Of a stretch of DNA of 64,000 nt, positions 10,177-22,119 are shown piece after piece; the first letter of the stretch is position 1, and each line of letters starts with the position of its first letter. The translations under genes and the position numbers were made by a program. A model generated the notes under the pieces. The model was not told where the DNA came from, did not search any database, and was given only the letters and a program-made list of their open reading frames with translations. Source of the DNA: Chrysopilus asiliformis (Eukaryota; Arthropoda; Insecta; Diptera; Rhagionidae); the NCBI GenBank assembly GCA_964034945.1, contig OZ035960.1:69274994-69338993 (forward strand), in the 5' to 3' direction.

Positions 10177-13100
10177 GCCCCGCCCCCTCTCAGAAATCGA
10201 TTTCCCATCAAAATTGGAAAAAGGGGCGTGGCCGAGTTAAGCCCCGCCCCCTCTCAGAAATCGATTTCCCATCAAAATTGGAAAAAGGGGCGTGGCCGAG
10301 TTAAGCCCCGCCCCCTCTCAGAAATCGATTTCCCATCAAAATTGGAAAAAGGGGCGTGGCCGAGTTAAGCCCCGCCCCCTCTCAGAAATTGATTTCCCAT
10401 CAAAATTGGAAAAAGGGGCGTGGCCGAGTTAAGCCCCGCCCCCTCTCAGAAATCGATTTCTCATCAAAATTGGAAAAAGGGGCGTGGCCGAGTTAAGCCC
10501 CGCCCCCTCTCAGAAATCGATTTCCCATAAAAATTGGAAAAAGGGGCGTGGCCGAGTTAAGCCCCGCCCCTCTCAGAAATCGATTTCCCATCAAAATTGG
10601 AAAAAGGGGCGTGGCCGAGTTAAGCCCCGCCCCCTCTCAGAAATCGATTTCCCATCAAAATTGGAAAAAGGGGCGTGGCCGAGTTAAGCCCCGCCCCCTC
10701 TCAGAAATTGATTTCCCATCAAAATTGGAAAAAGGGGCGTGGCCGAGTTAAGCCCCGCCCCCTCTCAGAAATCGATTTCCCATCAAAATTGGAAAAGGGG
10801 GCGTGGCCGAGTTAAGCCCCGCCCCCTCTCAGAAATCGATTTCCCATCAAAATTGGAAAAAGGGGCGTGGCCGAGTTAAGCCCCGCCCCCTCTCAGAAAT
10901 CGATTTCCCATCAAAATTGGAAAAAGGGGCGTGGCCGAGTTAAGCCCCTCCCCCTCTCAGAAATCGATTTCCCATCAAAATTGGAAAAGGGGCGTGGCCG
11001 AGTTAAGCCCCGCCCCCTCTCAGAAATCGATTTCCCATCAAAATTGGAAAAAGGGGCGTGGCCGAGTTAAGCCCCGCCCCCTCTCAGAAATCGATTTCCC
11101 ATCAAAATTGGAAAAAGGGGCGTGGCCGAGTTAAGCCCCGCCCCCTCTCAGAAATCGATTTCCCATCAAAATTGGAAAAAGGCGCGTGGCCGAGTTAAGC
11201 CCCGCCCCCTCTCAGAAATCGATTTCCCATCAAAATTGGAAAAAGGGGCGTGGCCGAGTTAAGCCCCGCCCCCTCTCAGAAATCGATTTCCCATCAAAAT
11301 TGGAAAAAGGGGCGTGGCCGAGTTAAGCCCCGCCCCCTCAGAAATCGATTTCCCATCAAAATTGGAAAAAGGGGCGTGGCCGAGTTAAGCCCCGCCCCCT
11401 CTCAGAAATCGATTTCCCATCAAAATTGGAAAAAGGGGCGTGGCCGATTAAGCCCCGCCCCCTCTCAGAAATCGATTTCCCATCAAAATTGGAAAAGGGG
11501 GTGTGACCGAGTTAAGCCCCGCCCCCTCTCAGAAATCGATTTCCCATCAAAATTGGAAAAAGGGGCGTGGCCGAGTTAAGCCCCGCCCCCTCTCAGAAAT
11601 CGATTTCCCATCAAAATTGGAAAAAGGGGCGTGGCCGAGTTAAGCCCCGCCCCCTCTCAGAAATCGATTTCCCATCAAAATTGGAAAAAGGGGCGTGGCC
11701 GAGTTAAGCCCCGCCCCCTCTCAGAAATCGATTTCCCATCAAAATTGGAAAAAGGGGCGTGGCCGAGTTAAGCCCCGCCCCCTCAGAAATCGATTTCCCA
11801 TCAAAATTGGAAAAGGGGCGTGGCCGAGTTAAGCCCCGCCCCCTCTCAGAAATCGATTTCCCATCAAAATTGGAAAAAGGGGCGTGGCCGAGTTAAGCCC
11901 CGCCCCCTCTCAGAAATCGATTTCCCATCAAAATTGGAAAAAGGGGCGTGGCCGAGTTAAGCCCCGCCCCCTCTCAGAAATCGATTTCCCATCAAAATTG
12001 GAAAAAGGCGCGTGGCCGAGTTAAGCCCCGCCCCCTCTCAGAAATCGATTTCCCATCAAAATTGGAAAAAGGGGCGTGGCCGAGTTAAGCCCCGCCCCTC
12101 TCAGAAATCGATTTCCCATCAAAATTGGAAAAAGGGGCGTGGCCGAGTTAAGCCCCGCCCCCTCAGAAATCGATTTCCCATCAAAATTGGAAAAAGGGGC
12201 GTGGCCGAGTTAAGCCCCGCCCCCTCTCAGAAATCGATTTCCCATCAAAATTGGAAAAAGGGGCGTGGCCGATTAAGCCCCGCCCCCTCTCAGAAATCGA
12301 TTTCCCATCAAAATTGGAAAAGGGGGTGTGACCGAGTTAAGCCCCGCCCCCTCTCAGAAATCGATTTCCCATCAAAATTGGAAAAAGGGGCGTGGCCGAG
12401 TTAAGCCCCGCCCCTCTCAGAAATCGATTTCCCATCAAAATTGGAAAAAGGGGCGTGGCCGAGTTAAGCCCCGCCCCCTCTCAGAAATCGATTTCCCATC
12501 AAAATTGGAAAAAGGGGCGTGGCCGAGTTAAGCCCCGCCCCCTCTCAGAAATTAATTTCCCATCAAAATTGAAAAAAGGGGCGTGGCCCCGCCCCCTCTC
12601 AGAAATCGATTTCTCATCAAAATTGGAAAAAGGGGCGTGGCCGAGTTAAGCCCCGCCCCCTCTCAGAAATCGATTTCCCATCAAAATTGGAAAAAGGGGC
12701 GTGGCCGAGTTAAGCCCCGCCCCTCTCAGAAATCGATTTCCCATCAAAATTGGAAAAAGGGGCGTGGCCGAGTTAAGCCCCGCCCCCTCTCAGAAATCGA
12801 TTTCCCATCAAAATTGGAAAAGGGGCGTGGCCGAGTTAAGCCCCGCCCCCTCTCAGAAATCGATTTCCCATCAAAATTGGAAAAAGGGGCGTGGCCGAGT
12901 TAAGCCCCGCCCCCTCTCAGAAATCGATTTCCCATCAAAATTGGAAAAAGGGGCGTGGCCGAGTTAAGCCCCGCCCCCTCTCAGAAATCGATTTCCCATC
13001 AAAATTGGAAAAAGGGGCGTGGTCGAGTTAAGCCCCGCCCCCTCTCAGAAATCGATTTCTCACCAAAATTGGAAAAAGGGGCGTGGCCGAGTTAAGCCCC

Positions 13101-15435
13101 GCCCCCTCTCAGAAATCGATTTCCCATAAAAATTGGAAAAAGGGGCGTGGCCGAGTTAAGCCCCGCCCCTCTCAGAAATCGATTTCCCATCAAAATTGGA
13201 ATAAGGGGCGTGGCGGAGTTAAGCCCCGCCCCCTCCCAGAAATCGATTTCCCATCAAAATTGGAAAAAGGGGCGTGGCCGAGTTAAGCTCCGCCCCCTCT
13301 CAGAAATCGATTTCCCATCAAAATTGGAAAAAGGGGCGTGGCCGAGTTAAGCCCCGCCCCCTCTCAGAAATCGATTTCCCATCAAAATTGGAAAAGGGGG
13401 TGTGACCGAGTTAAGCCCCGCCCCCTCTCAGAAATCGATTTCCCATCAAAATTGGAAAAAGGGGCGTGGCCGAGTTAAGCCCCGCCCCCTCTCAGAAATC
13501 GATTTCCCATCAAATTTGGACAAAGGGGCGTGGCCGAGTTAAGCCCCGCCCCCTCTCAGAAATTAATTTCCCATCAAAATTGGAAAAAGGGGCGTGGCCG
13601 AGTTAAGCCCCGCCCCCTCTCAGAAATCGATTTCCCATCAAAATTGGAAAAAGGGGCGTGGCCGAGTTAAGCCACGCCCCCTCTCAGAAATCGATTTCCC
13701 ATCAAAATTGGAAAAAGGGGCGTGGCCGAGTTAAGCCCCGCCCCCACTCAGAAATTAATTTCCCATCAAAATTGAAAAAAGGGGCGTGGCCCCGCCCCCT
13801 CTCAGAAATCGATTTCTCATCAAAATTGGAAAAAAGGGCGTGGCCGAGTTAAGCCCCGCCCCCTCTCAGAAATCGATTTCCCATCAAAATTGGAAAAAGG
13901 GGCGTGGCCGAGTTAAGCCCCGCCCCTCTCAGAAATCGATTTCCCATCAAAATTGGAAAAAGGGGCGTGGCCGAGTTAAGCCCCGCCCCCTCTCAGAAAT
14001 CGATTTCCCATCAAAATTGGAAAAAGGGGTGTGGCCGAGTTAAGCCCCGACCCCTCTCAGAAATCGGTTTCCCATCAAAATTGGAAAAAGGGGCGTGGCC
14101 GAGTTAAGCCCCGACCCCTCTCAGAAATCGGTTTCCCATCAAAATTGGAAAAAGGGGCGTGGCCGAGTTAAGCCCCGCCCCCTCTCAGAAATCGATTTCC
14201 CATCATAATTGGAAAAGGGGGCGTGGCCGAGTTAAGCCCCGCCCCCTCTCAGAAATCGATTTCCCATCAAAATTGGAAAAAGGGGCGTGGCCGAGTTAAG
14301 CCCCGCCCCCTCTCAGAAATCGATTTCCCATCAAAATTGGAAAAAGGGGCGTGGCCGAGTTAAGCCCCGCCCCCTCTCAGAAATCGATTTCCCATCAAAA
14401 TTGGAAAAAGGGGTGTGGCCGAGTTAAGCCCCGACCCCTCTCAGAAATCGGTTTCCCATCAAAATTGGAAAAAGGGGCGTGGCCGAGTTAAGCCCCGCCC
14501 CCTCTCAGAAATCGATTTCCCATCAAAATTGGAAAAAGGGGCGTGGCCGAGTTAAGCCCCGCCCCCTCTCAGAAATCGATTTCCCATCAAAATTGGAAAA
14601 AGGGGCGTGGCCGAGTTAAGCCCCGCCCCCTCTCAGAAATCGATTTCCCATCAAAATTGGAAAAAGGGGCGTGGCCGAGTTAAGCCCCACCCCCTCTCAG
14701 AAATCGATTTCCCATCAAAATTGGAAAAAGGGGCGTGGCCGAGTTAAGCCCCGCCCCCTCTCAGAAATCGATTTCCCATCAAAATTGGAAAAAGGGGACG
14801 GGCCGAGTTGAGCCCCGCCCCCTCAGAAATCGATTTCCCATCAAAATTGGAAAAAAGGGCGTGGCCGAGTTAAGCCCCGCCCCCTCTCAGAAATCGATTT
14901 CCCATCAAAATTGGAAAAAGAAGCGTGGCCGAGTTAAGCCCCGCCCCCTCTCAGAAATTGATTTCCCATCAAAATTGGAAAAGGGGGCGTGGCCGAGTTA
15001 AGCCCCGCCCCCTCTCAGAAATCGATTTCCCATCAAAATTGGAAAAGGGGCGTGGCCGAGTTAAGCCCCGCCCCCTCTCAGAAATCGATTTCCCATCAAA
15101 ATTGGAAAAAGGGGCGTGGCCGAGTTAAGCCCCGCCCCCTCTCAGAAATCGATTTCCCATCAAAATTGGAAAAGGAGGTGTGACCGAGTTAAGCCCCGCC
15201 CCCTCTCAGAAATCGATTTCCCATCAAAATTGGAAAAAGGGGCGTGGCCGAGTTAAGCCCCGCCCCCTCTCAGAAATTGATTTCCCATCAAAATTGGAAA
15301 AAGGGGCGTGGCCGAGTTAAGCCCCGCCCCCTCTCAGAAATCGATTTCCCATCAAAATTGGAAAAAGGGGCGTGGCCGAGATAAGCCCCGCCCCCTCTCA
15401 GAAATTAATTTCCCATCAAAATTGGAAAAAGGGGC

Positions 15436-17280
15436 GTGGCCGAGTTAAGCCCCGCCCCTCTCAGAAATCGATTTCCCATCAAAATTGGAAAAAGGGGTGT
15501 GGCCGAGTTAAGCCCCGACCCCTCTCAGAAATCGGTTTCCCATCAAAATTGGAAAAAGGGGCGTGGCCGAGTTAAGCCCCGCCCCCTCTCAGAAATCGAT
15601 TTCCCATCAAAATTGGAAAAAGGCGCGTGGCCGAGTTAAGCCCCGCCCCCTCTCAGAAATCGATTTCCCATCAAAATTGGAAAAAGGGGCGTGGCCGAGT
15701 TAAGCCCCGCCCCTCTCAGAAATCGATTTCCCATCAAAATTGGAAAAAGGGGCGTGGCCGAGTTAAGCCCCGCCCCTCTCAGAAATCGATTTCCCATCAA
15801 AATTGGAAAAGGGGGCGTGGCCGAGTTAAGCCCCGCCCCCTCTCAGAAATCGATTTCCCATCAAAATTGGAAAAAGGGGCGTGGCCGAGTTAAGCCCCGG
15901 GCCCTCTCAGAAATCGATTTCCCAATAAAATTGGAAAAAGGGGCGTGGCCGAGTTAAGCCCCGCCCCTCTCAGAAATCGATTTCCCATCAAAATTGGAAA
16001 AAGGGGTGTGGCCGAGTTAAGCCCCGACCCCTCTCAGAAATCGGTTTCCCATCAAAATTGGAAAAAGGGGCGTGGCCGAGTTAAGCCCCGCCCCCTCTCA
16101 GAAATCGATTTCCCATCAAAATTGGAAAAAGGCGCGTGGCCGAGTTAAGCCCCGCCCCCTCTCAGAAATCGATTTCCCATCAAAATTGGAAAAAGAAGCG
16201 TGGCCGAGTTAAGCCCCGCCCCCTCTCAGAAATTGATTTCCCATCAAAATTGAAAAAGGGGGCGTGGCCGAGTTAAGCCCCGCCCCCTCTCAGAAATCGA
16301 TTTCCCATCAAAATTGGAAAAGGGGGTGTGACCGAGTTAAGCCCCGCCCCCTCTCAGAAATCGATTTCCCATCAAAATTGGAAAAAGGGGCGTGGCCGAG
16401 TTAAGCCCCGCCCCCTCTCAGAAATCGATTTCCCATCAAAATTGGAAAAAGGGGCGTGGCCGAGTTAAGCCCCGCCCCCTCTCAGAAATCGATTTCCCAT
16501 CAAAATTGGAAAAAGGGGCGTGGCCGAGTTAAGCCCCGCCCCCTCTCAGAAATCGATTTCCCATCAAAATTGGAAAAAGGGGACGGGCCGAGTTGAGCCC
16601 CGCCCCCTCAGAAATCGATTTCCCATCAAAATTGGAAAAAAGGGCGTGGCCGAGTTAAGCCCCGCCCCCTCTCAGAAATCGATTTCCCATCAAAATTGGA
16701 AAAAGGGGAGTGGCCGAGTTAAGCCCCGCCCCCTCTCAGAAATCGATTTCCCATCAAAATTGGAAAAAGGGCCGTGGCCGAGTTAGGCACCGCCCCCTCT
16801 CAGAAATCGATTTCCCATCAAAATTGGAAAAAGGGGCGTGGCCGAGTTAAGCCCCGCCCCCTCTCAGAAATCGATTTCCCATCAAAATTGGAAAAGGGGG
16901 TGTGACCGAGTTAAGCCCCGCCCCCTCTCAGAAATCGATTTCCCATCAAAATTGGAAAAAGGGGCGTGGCCGAGTTAAGCCCCGCCCCCTCTCAGAAATC
17001 GATTTCCCATCAAAATTGGAAAAAGGGGCGTGGCCGAGTTAAGCCCCGCCCCCTCTCAGAAATCGATTTCCCATCAAAATTGGAAAAAGGGGCGTGGCCG
17101 AGTTAAGCCCCGCCCCCTCTCAGAAATCGATTTCCCATCAAAATTGGAAAAAGGGGCGTGGCCGAGTTAAGCCCCGCCCCCTCTCAGAAATCGATTTCCC
17201 ATCAAAATTGGAAAAAGGGGACGGGCCGAGTTGAGCCCCGCCCCCTCAGAAATCGATTTCCCATCAAAATTGGAAAAAAG
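15436..17280 (+). repeat. Copy 1 of a 2916-bp-offset segmental duplication
   Basis: Markers repeat at exactly +2916: CGACCCC at 15518 and 16027 (partners 18434 and 18943), CCCCGGGCCC at 15895 (18811), TTGAAAAAGGGGG near 16250 (19166), and GACGGG at 16583 and 17221 (19499 and 20137). I count only a handful of differences over about 1.85 kb, for example GGGGAGTGG at 16708 against GGGGTGTGG, and GTTAGGCACC at 16787 against GTTAGGCCCC. Matching starts after the ATTAATTT at 15405 and ends near 17.28 kb. The offset equals 47 monomers minus 92 bp of known deletions. Confidence 0.88.
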
Positions 17281-17928
17281 GGCGTGGCCGAGTTAAGCCC
17301 CGCCCCCTCTCAGAAATCGATTTCCCATCAAAATTGGAAAAAGGGGTGTGGCCGAATTAAGCCCCGCCCCCTCTCAGAAATCGATTTCCCATCAAAATTG
17401 GAAAAAGGGGCGTGGCCGAGTTAAGCCCCGCCCCCTCTCAGAAATCGATTTCCCATCAAAATTGGAAAAGGGGGTGTGACCGAGTTAAGCCCCGCCCCCT
17501 CTCAGAAATCGATTTCCCATCAAAATTGGAAAAAGGGGCGTGGCCGAGTTAAGCCCCGCCCCCTCTCAGAAATCGATTTCCCATCAAAATTGGAAAAAGG
17601 GGCGTGGCCGAGTTAAGCCCCGCCCCCTCTCAGAAATCGATTTCCCATCAAAATTGGAAAAGGGGGCGTGGCCGAGTTAAGCCCCGCCCCCTCTCAGAAA
17701 TTAATTTCCCATCAAAATTGGAAAAAGGGGCGTGGCCGATTAAGCCCCGCCCCCTCTCAGAAATCGATTTCCCATCAAAATTGGAAAAGGGGGTGTGACC
17801 GAGTTAAGCCCCGCCCCCTCTCAGAAATCGATTTCCCATCAAAATTGGAAAAAGGGGCGTGGCCGAGTTAAGCCCCGCCCCCTCTCAGAAATCGATTTCC
17901 CATCAAAATTGGAAAAAGGGGCGTGGCC

Positions 17929-17948
17929 GAGTTAAAAGGGGCGTGGCC
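17929..17948 (+). repeat. 20-bp remnant monomer (44 bp lost)
   Basis: GAGTTAA is joined directly to AAAGGGGCGTGGCC, removing the GC box, the palindrome and the AAAATTGG element. The join lies in runs of A, giving short homology. It is unique in the window and sits 97 bp before another unique junction, between the two copies of the 2916-bp duplication. Confidence 0.93.
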
Positions 17949-18012
17949 GAGTTAAGCCCCGCCCCCTCTCAGAAATTAATTTCCCATCAAAATTGAAAAA
18001 AGGGGCGTGGCC

Positions 18013-18102
18013 CCGCCCCCTCTCAGAAATCGATTTCTCATCAAAGCCCCGCCCCCTCTCAGAAATCGATTTCCCATCAAAATTGGAAAAAGGGGCGTGG
18101 CC
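18013..18102 (+). repeat. Truncated 54-type monomer fused to a monomer lacking GAGTTAA (28 bp lost)
   Basis: A 54-mer-type unit starts after 18012, carries TTCTCATC, and stops at TCAAA (18041-18045). It is followed directly by GCCCCGCCCC at 18046. Monomer positions 45-64 and 1-7 plus one A are missing. The next monomer, from 18103, is a third copy of the rare CCCCGGGCCC / CCCAATAAAATT type (18111), so the junction probably brought in a foreign block. Confidence 0.9.
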
Positions 18103-18351
18103 GAGTTAAGCCCCGGGCCCTCTCAGAAATCGATTTCCCAATAAAATTGGAAAAAGGGGCGTGGCCGAGTTAAGCCCCGCCCCTCTCAGAAATCGATTTC
18201 CCATCAAAATTGGAAAAAGGGGCGTGGCCGAGTTAAGCCCCGCCCCCTCTCAGAAATCGATTTCCCATCAAAATTGCAAAAGGGGGCGTGGCCGAGTTAA
18301 GCCCCGCCCCCTCTCAGAAATCGATTTCCCATCAAAATTGGAAAAAGGGGC

Positions 18352-20196
18352 GTGGCCGAGTTAAGCCCCGCCCCTCTCAGAAATCGATTTCCCATCAAAA
18401 TTGGAAAAAGGGGTGTGGCCGAGTTAAGCCCCGACCCCTCTCAGAAATCGGTTTCCCATCAAAATTGGAAAAAGGGGCGTGGCCGAGTTAAGCCCCGCCC
18501 CCTCTCAGAAATCGATTTCCCATCAAAATTGGAAAAAGGCGCGTGGCCGAGTTAAGCCCCGCCCCCTCTCAGAAATCGATTTCCCATCAAAATTGGAAAA
18601 AGGGGCGTGGCCGAGTTAAGCCCCGCCCCTCTCAGAAATCGATTTCCCATCAAAATCGGAAAAAGGGGCGTGGCCGAGTTAAGCCCCGCCCCTCTCAGAA
18701 ATCGATTTCCCATCAAAATTGGAAAAGGGGGCGTGGCCGAGTTAAGCCCCGCCCCCTCTCAGAAATCGATTTCCCATCAAAATTGGAAAAAGGGGCGTGG
18801 CCGAGTTAAGCCCCGGGCCCTCTCAGAAATCGATTTCCCAATAAAATTGGAAAAAGGGGCGTGGCCGAGTTAAGCCCCGCCCCTCTCAGAAATCGATTTC
18901 CCATCAAAATTGGAAAAAGGGGTGTGGCCGAGTTAAGCCCCGACCCCTCTCAGAAATCGGTTTCCCATCAAAATTGGAAAAAGGGGCGTGGCCGAGTTAA
19001 GCCCCGCCCCCTCTCAGAAATCGATTTCCCATCAAAATTGGAAAAAGGCGCGTGGCCGAGTTAAGCCCCGCCCCCTCTCAGAAATCGATTTCCCATCAAA
19101 ATTGGAAAAAGAAGCGTGGCCGAGTTAAGCCCCGCCCCCTCTCAGAAATTGATTTCCCATCAAAATTGAAAAAGGGGGCGTGGCCGAGTTAAGCCCCGCC
19201 CCCTCTCAGAAATCGATTTCCCATCAAAATTGGAAAAGGGGGTGTGACCGAGTTAAGCCCCGCCCCCTCTCAGAAATCGATTTCCCATCAAAATTGGAAA
19301 AAGGGGCGTGGCCGAGTTAAGCCCCGCCCCCTCTCAGAAATCGATTTCCCATCAAAATTGGAAAAAGGGGCGTGGCCGAGTTAAGCCCCGCCCCCTCTCA
19401 GAAATCGATTTCCCATCAAAATTGGAAAAAGGGGCGTGGCCGAGTTAAGCCCCGCCCCCTCTCAGAAATCGATTTCCCATCAAAATTGGAAAAAGGGGAC
19501 GGGCCGAGTTGAGCCCCGCCCCCTCAGAAATCGATTTCCCATCAAAATTGGAAAAAAGGGCGTGGCCGAGTTAAGCCCCGCCCCCTCTCAGAAATCGATT
19601 TCCCATCAAAATTGGAAAAAGGGGTGTGGCCGAGTTAAGCCCCGCCCCCTCTCAGAAATCGATTTCCCATCAAAATTGGAAAAAGGGCCGTGGCCGAGTT
19701 AGGCCCCGCCCCCTCTCAGAAATCGATTTCCCATCAAAATTGGAAAAAGGGGCGTGGCCGAGTTAAGCCCCGCCCCCTCTCAGAAATCGATTTCCCATCA
19801 AAATTAGAAAAGGGGGTGTGACCGAGTTAAGCCCCGCCCCCTCTCAGAAATCGATTTCCCATCAAAATTGGAAAAAGGGGCGTGGCCGAGTTAAGCCCCG
19901 CCCCCTCTCAGAAATCGATTTCCCATCAAAATTGGAAAAAGGGGCGTGGCCGAGTTAAGCCCCGCCCCCTCTCAGAAATCGATTTCCCATCAAAATTGGA
20001 AAAAGGGGCGTGGCCGACTTAAGCCCCGCCCCCTCTCAGAAATCGATTTCCCATCAAAATTGGAAAAAGGGGCGTGGCCGAGTTAAGCCCCGCCCCCTCT
20101 CAGAAATCGATTTCCCATCAAAATTGGAAAAAGGGGACGGGCCGAGTTGAGCCCCGCCCCCTCAGAAATCGATTTCCCATCAAAATTGGAAAAAAG
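18352..20196 (+). repeat. Copy 2 of the 2916-bp-offset segmental duplication
   Basis: This is the partner of 15436-17280. Differences seen only here: AAAATCGG at 18656, TTAGAAAAGG at 19805 and GACTTAAG near 20027. It begins about 300 bp after the two truncated monomers at 17929 and 18045, which lie in the sequence joining the two copies. On the right it runs into a third GACGGG cassette at 20327 that is only 190 bp from the one at 20137. Confidence 0.86.
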
Positions 20197-22119
20197 GGCG
20201 TGGCCGAGTTAAGCCCCACCCCCTCTCAGAAATCGATTTCCCATCAAAATTGGAAAAAGGGGCGTGGCCGAGTTAAGCCCCGCCCCCTCTCAGAAATCGA
20301 TTTCCCATCAAAATTGGAAAAAGGGGACGGGCCGAGTTGAGCCCCGCCCCCTCAGAAATCGATTTCCCATCAAAATTGGAAAAAAGGGCGTGGCCGAGTT
20401 AAGCCCCGCCCCCTCTCAGAAATCGATTTCCCATCAAAATTGGAAAAAGAAGCGTGGCCGAGTTAAGCCCCGCCCCCTCTCAGAAATTGATTTCCCATCA
20501 AAATTGGAAAAGGGGGCGTGGCCGAGTTAAGCCCCGCCCCCTCTCAGAAATCGATTTCCCATCAAAATTGGAAAAGGGGCGTGGCCGAGTTAAGCCCCGC
20601 CCCCTCTCAGAAATCGATTTCCCATCAAAATTGGAAAAAGGGGCGTGGCCGAGTTAAGCCCCGCCCCCTCTCAGAAATCGATTTCCCATCAAAATTGGAA
20701 AAGGAGGTGTGACCGAGTTAAGCCCCGCCCCCTCTCAGAAATCGATTTCCCATCAAAATTGGAAAAAGGGGCGTGGCCGAGTTAAGCCCCGCCCCCTCTC
20801 AGAAATCGATTTCCCATCAAAATTGGAAAAAGGGGCGTGGCCGAGTTAAGCCCCGCCCCCTCTCAGAAATCGATTTCCCATCAAAATTGGAAAAAGGGGC
20901 GTGGCCGAGTTAAGCCCCGCCCCCTCTCAGAAATCGATTTCCCATCAAAATTGGAAAAGGGGGCGTGGCCGAGTTAAGCCCCGCCCCCTCTCAGAAATTA
21001 ATTTCCCATCAAAATTGGAAAAAGGGGCGTGGCCGATTAAGCCCCGCCCCCTCTCAGAAATCGATTTCCCATCAAAATTGGAAAAGGGGGTGTGACCGAG
21101 TTAAGCCCCGCCCCCTCTCAGAAATCGATTTCCCATCAAAATTGGAAAAAGGGGCGTGGCCGAGTTAAGCCCCGCCCCCTCTCAGAAATCGATTTCCCAT
21201 CAAAATTGGAAAAAGGGGCGTGGCCGAGTTAAGCCCCGCCCCCTCTCAGAAATTAATTTCCCATCAAAATTGGAAAAAGGGGCGTGGCCGATTAAGCCCC
21301 GCCCCCTCTCAGAAATCGATTTCCCATCAAAATTGGAAAAAGGGGCGTGGCCGAGTTAAGCCCCGCCCCCTCTCAGAAATCGATTTCCCATCAAAATTGG
21401 AAAAAGGGGCGTGGCCGAGTTAAGCCCCGCCCCCTCTCAGAAATCGATTTCCCCTCAAAATTGGAAAAAGGGGCGTGGCCGAGTTAAGCCCCGCCCCCTC
21501 TCAGAAATTAATTTCCCATCAAAATTGAAAAAAGGGGCGTGGCCCCGCCCCCTCTCAGAAATCGATTTCTCATCAAAATTTGAAAAAGGGGCGTGGCCGA
21601 GTTAAGCCCCGCCCCCTCTCAGAAATCGATTTCCCATAAAAATTGGAAAAAGGGGCGTGGCCGAGTTAAGCCCCGCCCCTCTCAGAAATCGATTTCCCAT
21701 CAAAATTGGAAAAAGGGGCGTGGCCGAGTTAAGCCCCGCCCCCTCTCAGAAATCGATTTCCCATCAAAATTGGAAAAAGGGGCGTGGCCGAGTTAAGCCC
21801 CGCCCCTCAGAAATCGATTTCCCATCAAAATTGGAAAAAGGGGCGTGGCCGAGTTAAGCCCCGCCCCCTCTCAGAAATCGATTTCCCATCAAAATTGGAA
21901 AAGGGGGCGTGGCCGAGTTAAGCCCCGCCCCCTCTCAGAAATCGATTTCCCATCAAAATTGGAAAAAGGGGCGTGGCCGAGTTAAGCCCCGCCCCCTCTC
22001 AGAAATCGATTTCCCATCAAAATTGGAAAAAGGGGCGTGGCCGAGTTAAGCCCCGCCCCCTCTCAGAAATCGATTTCCCATCAAAATTGGAAAAAGGGGT
22101 GTGGCCGAGTTAAGCCCCG

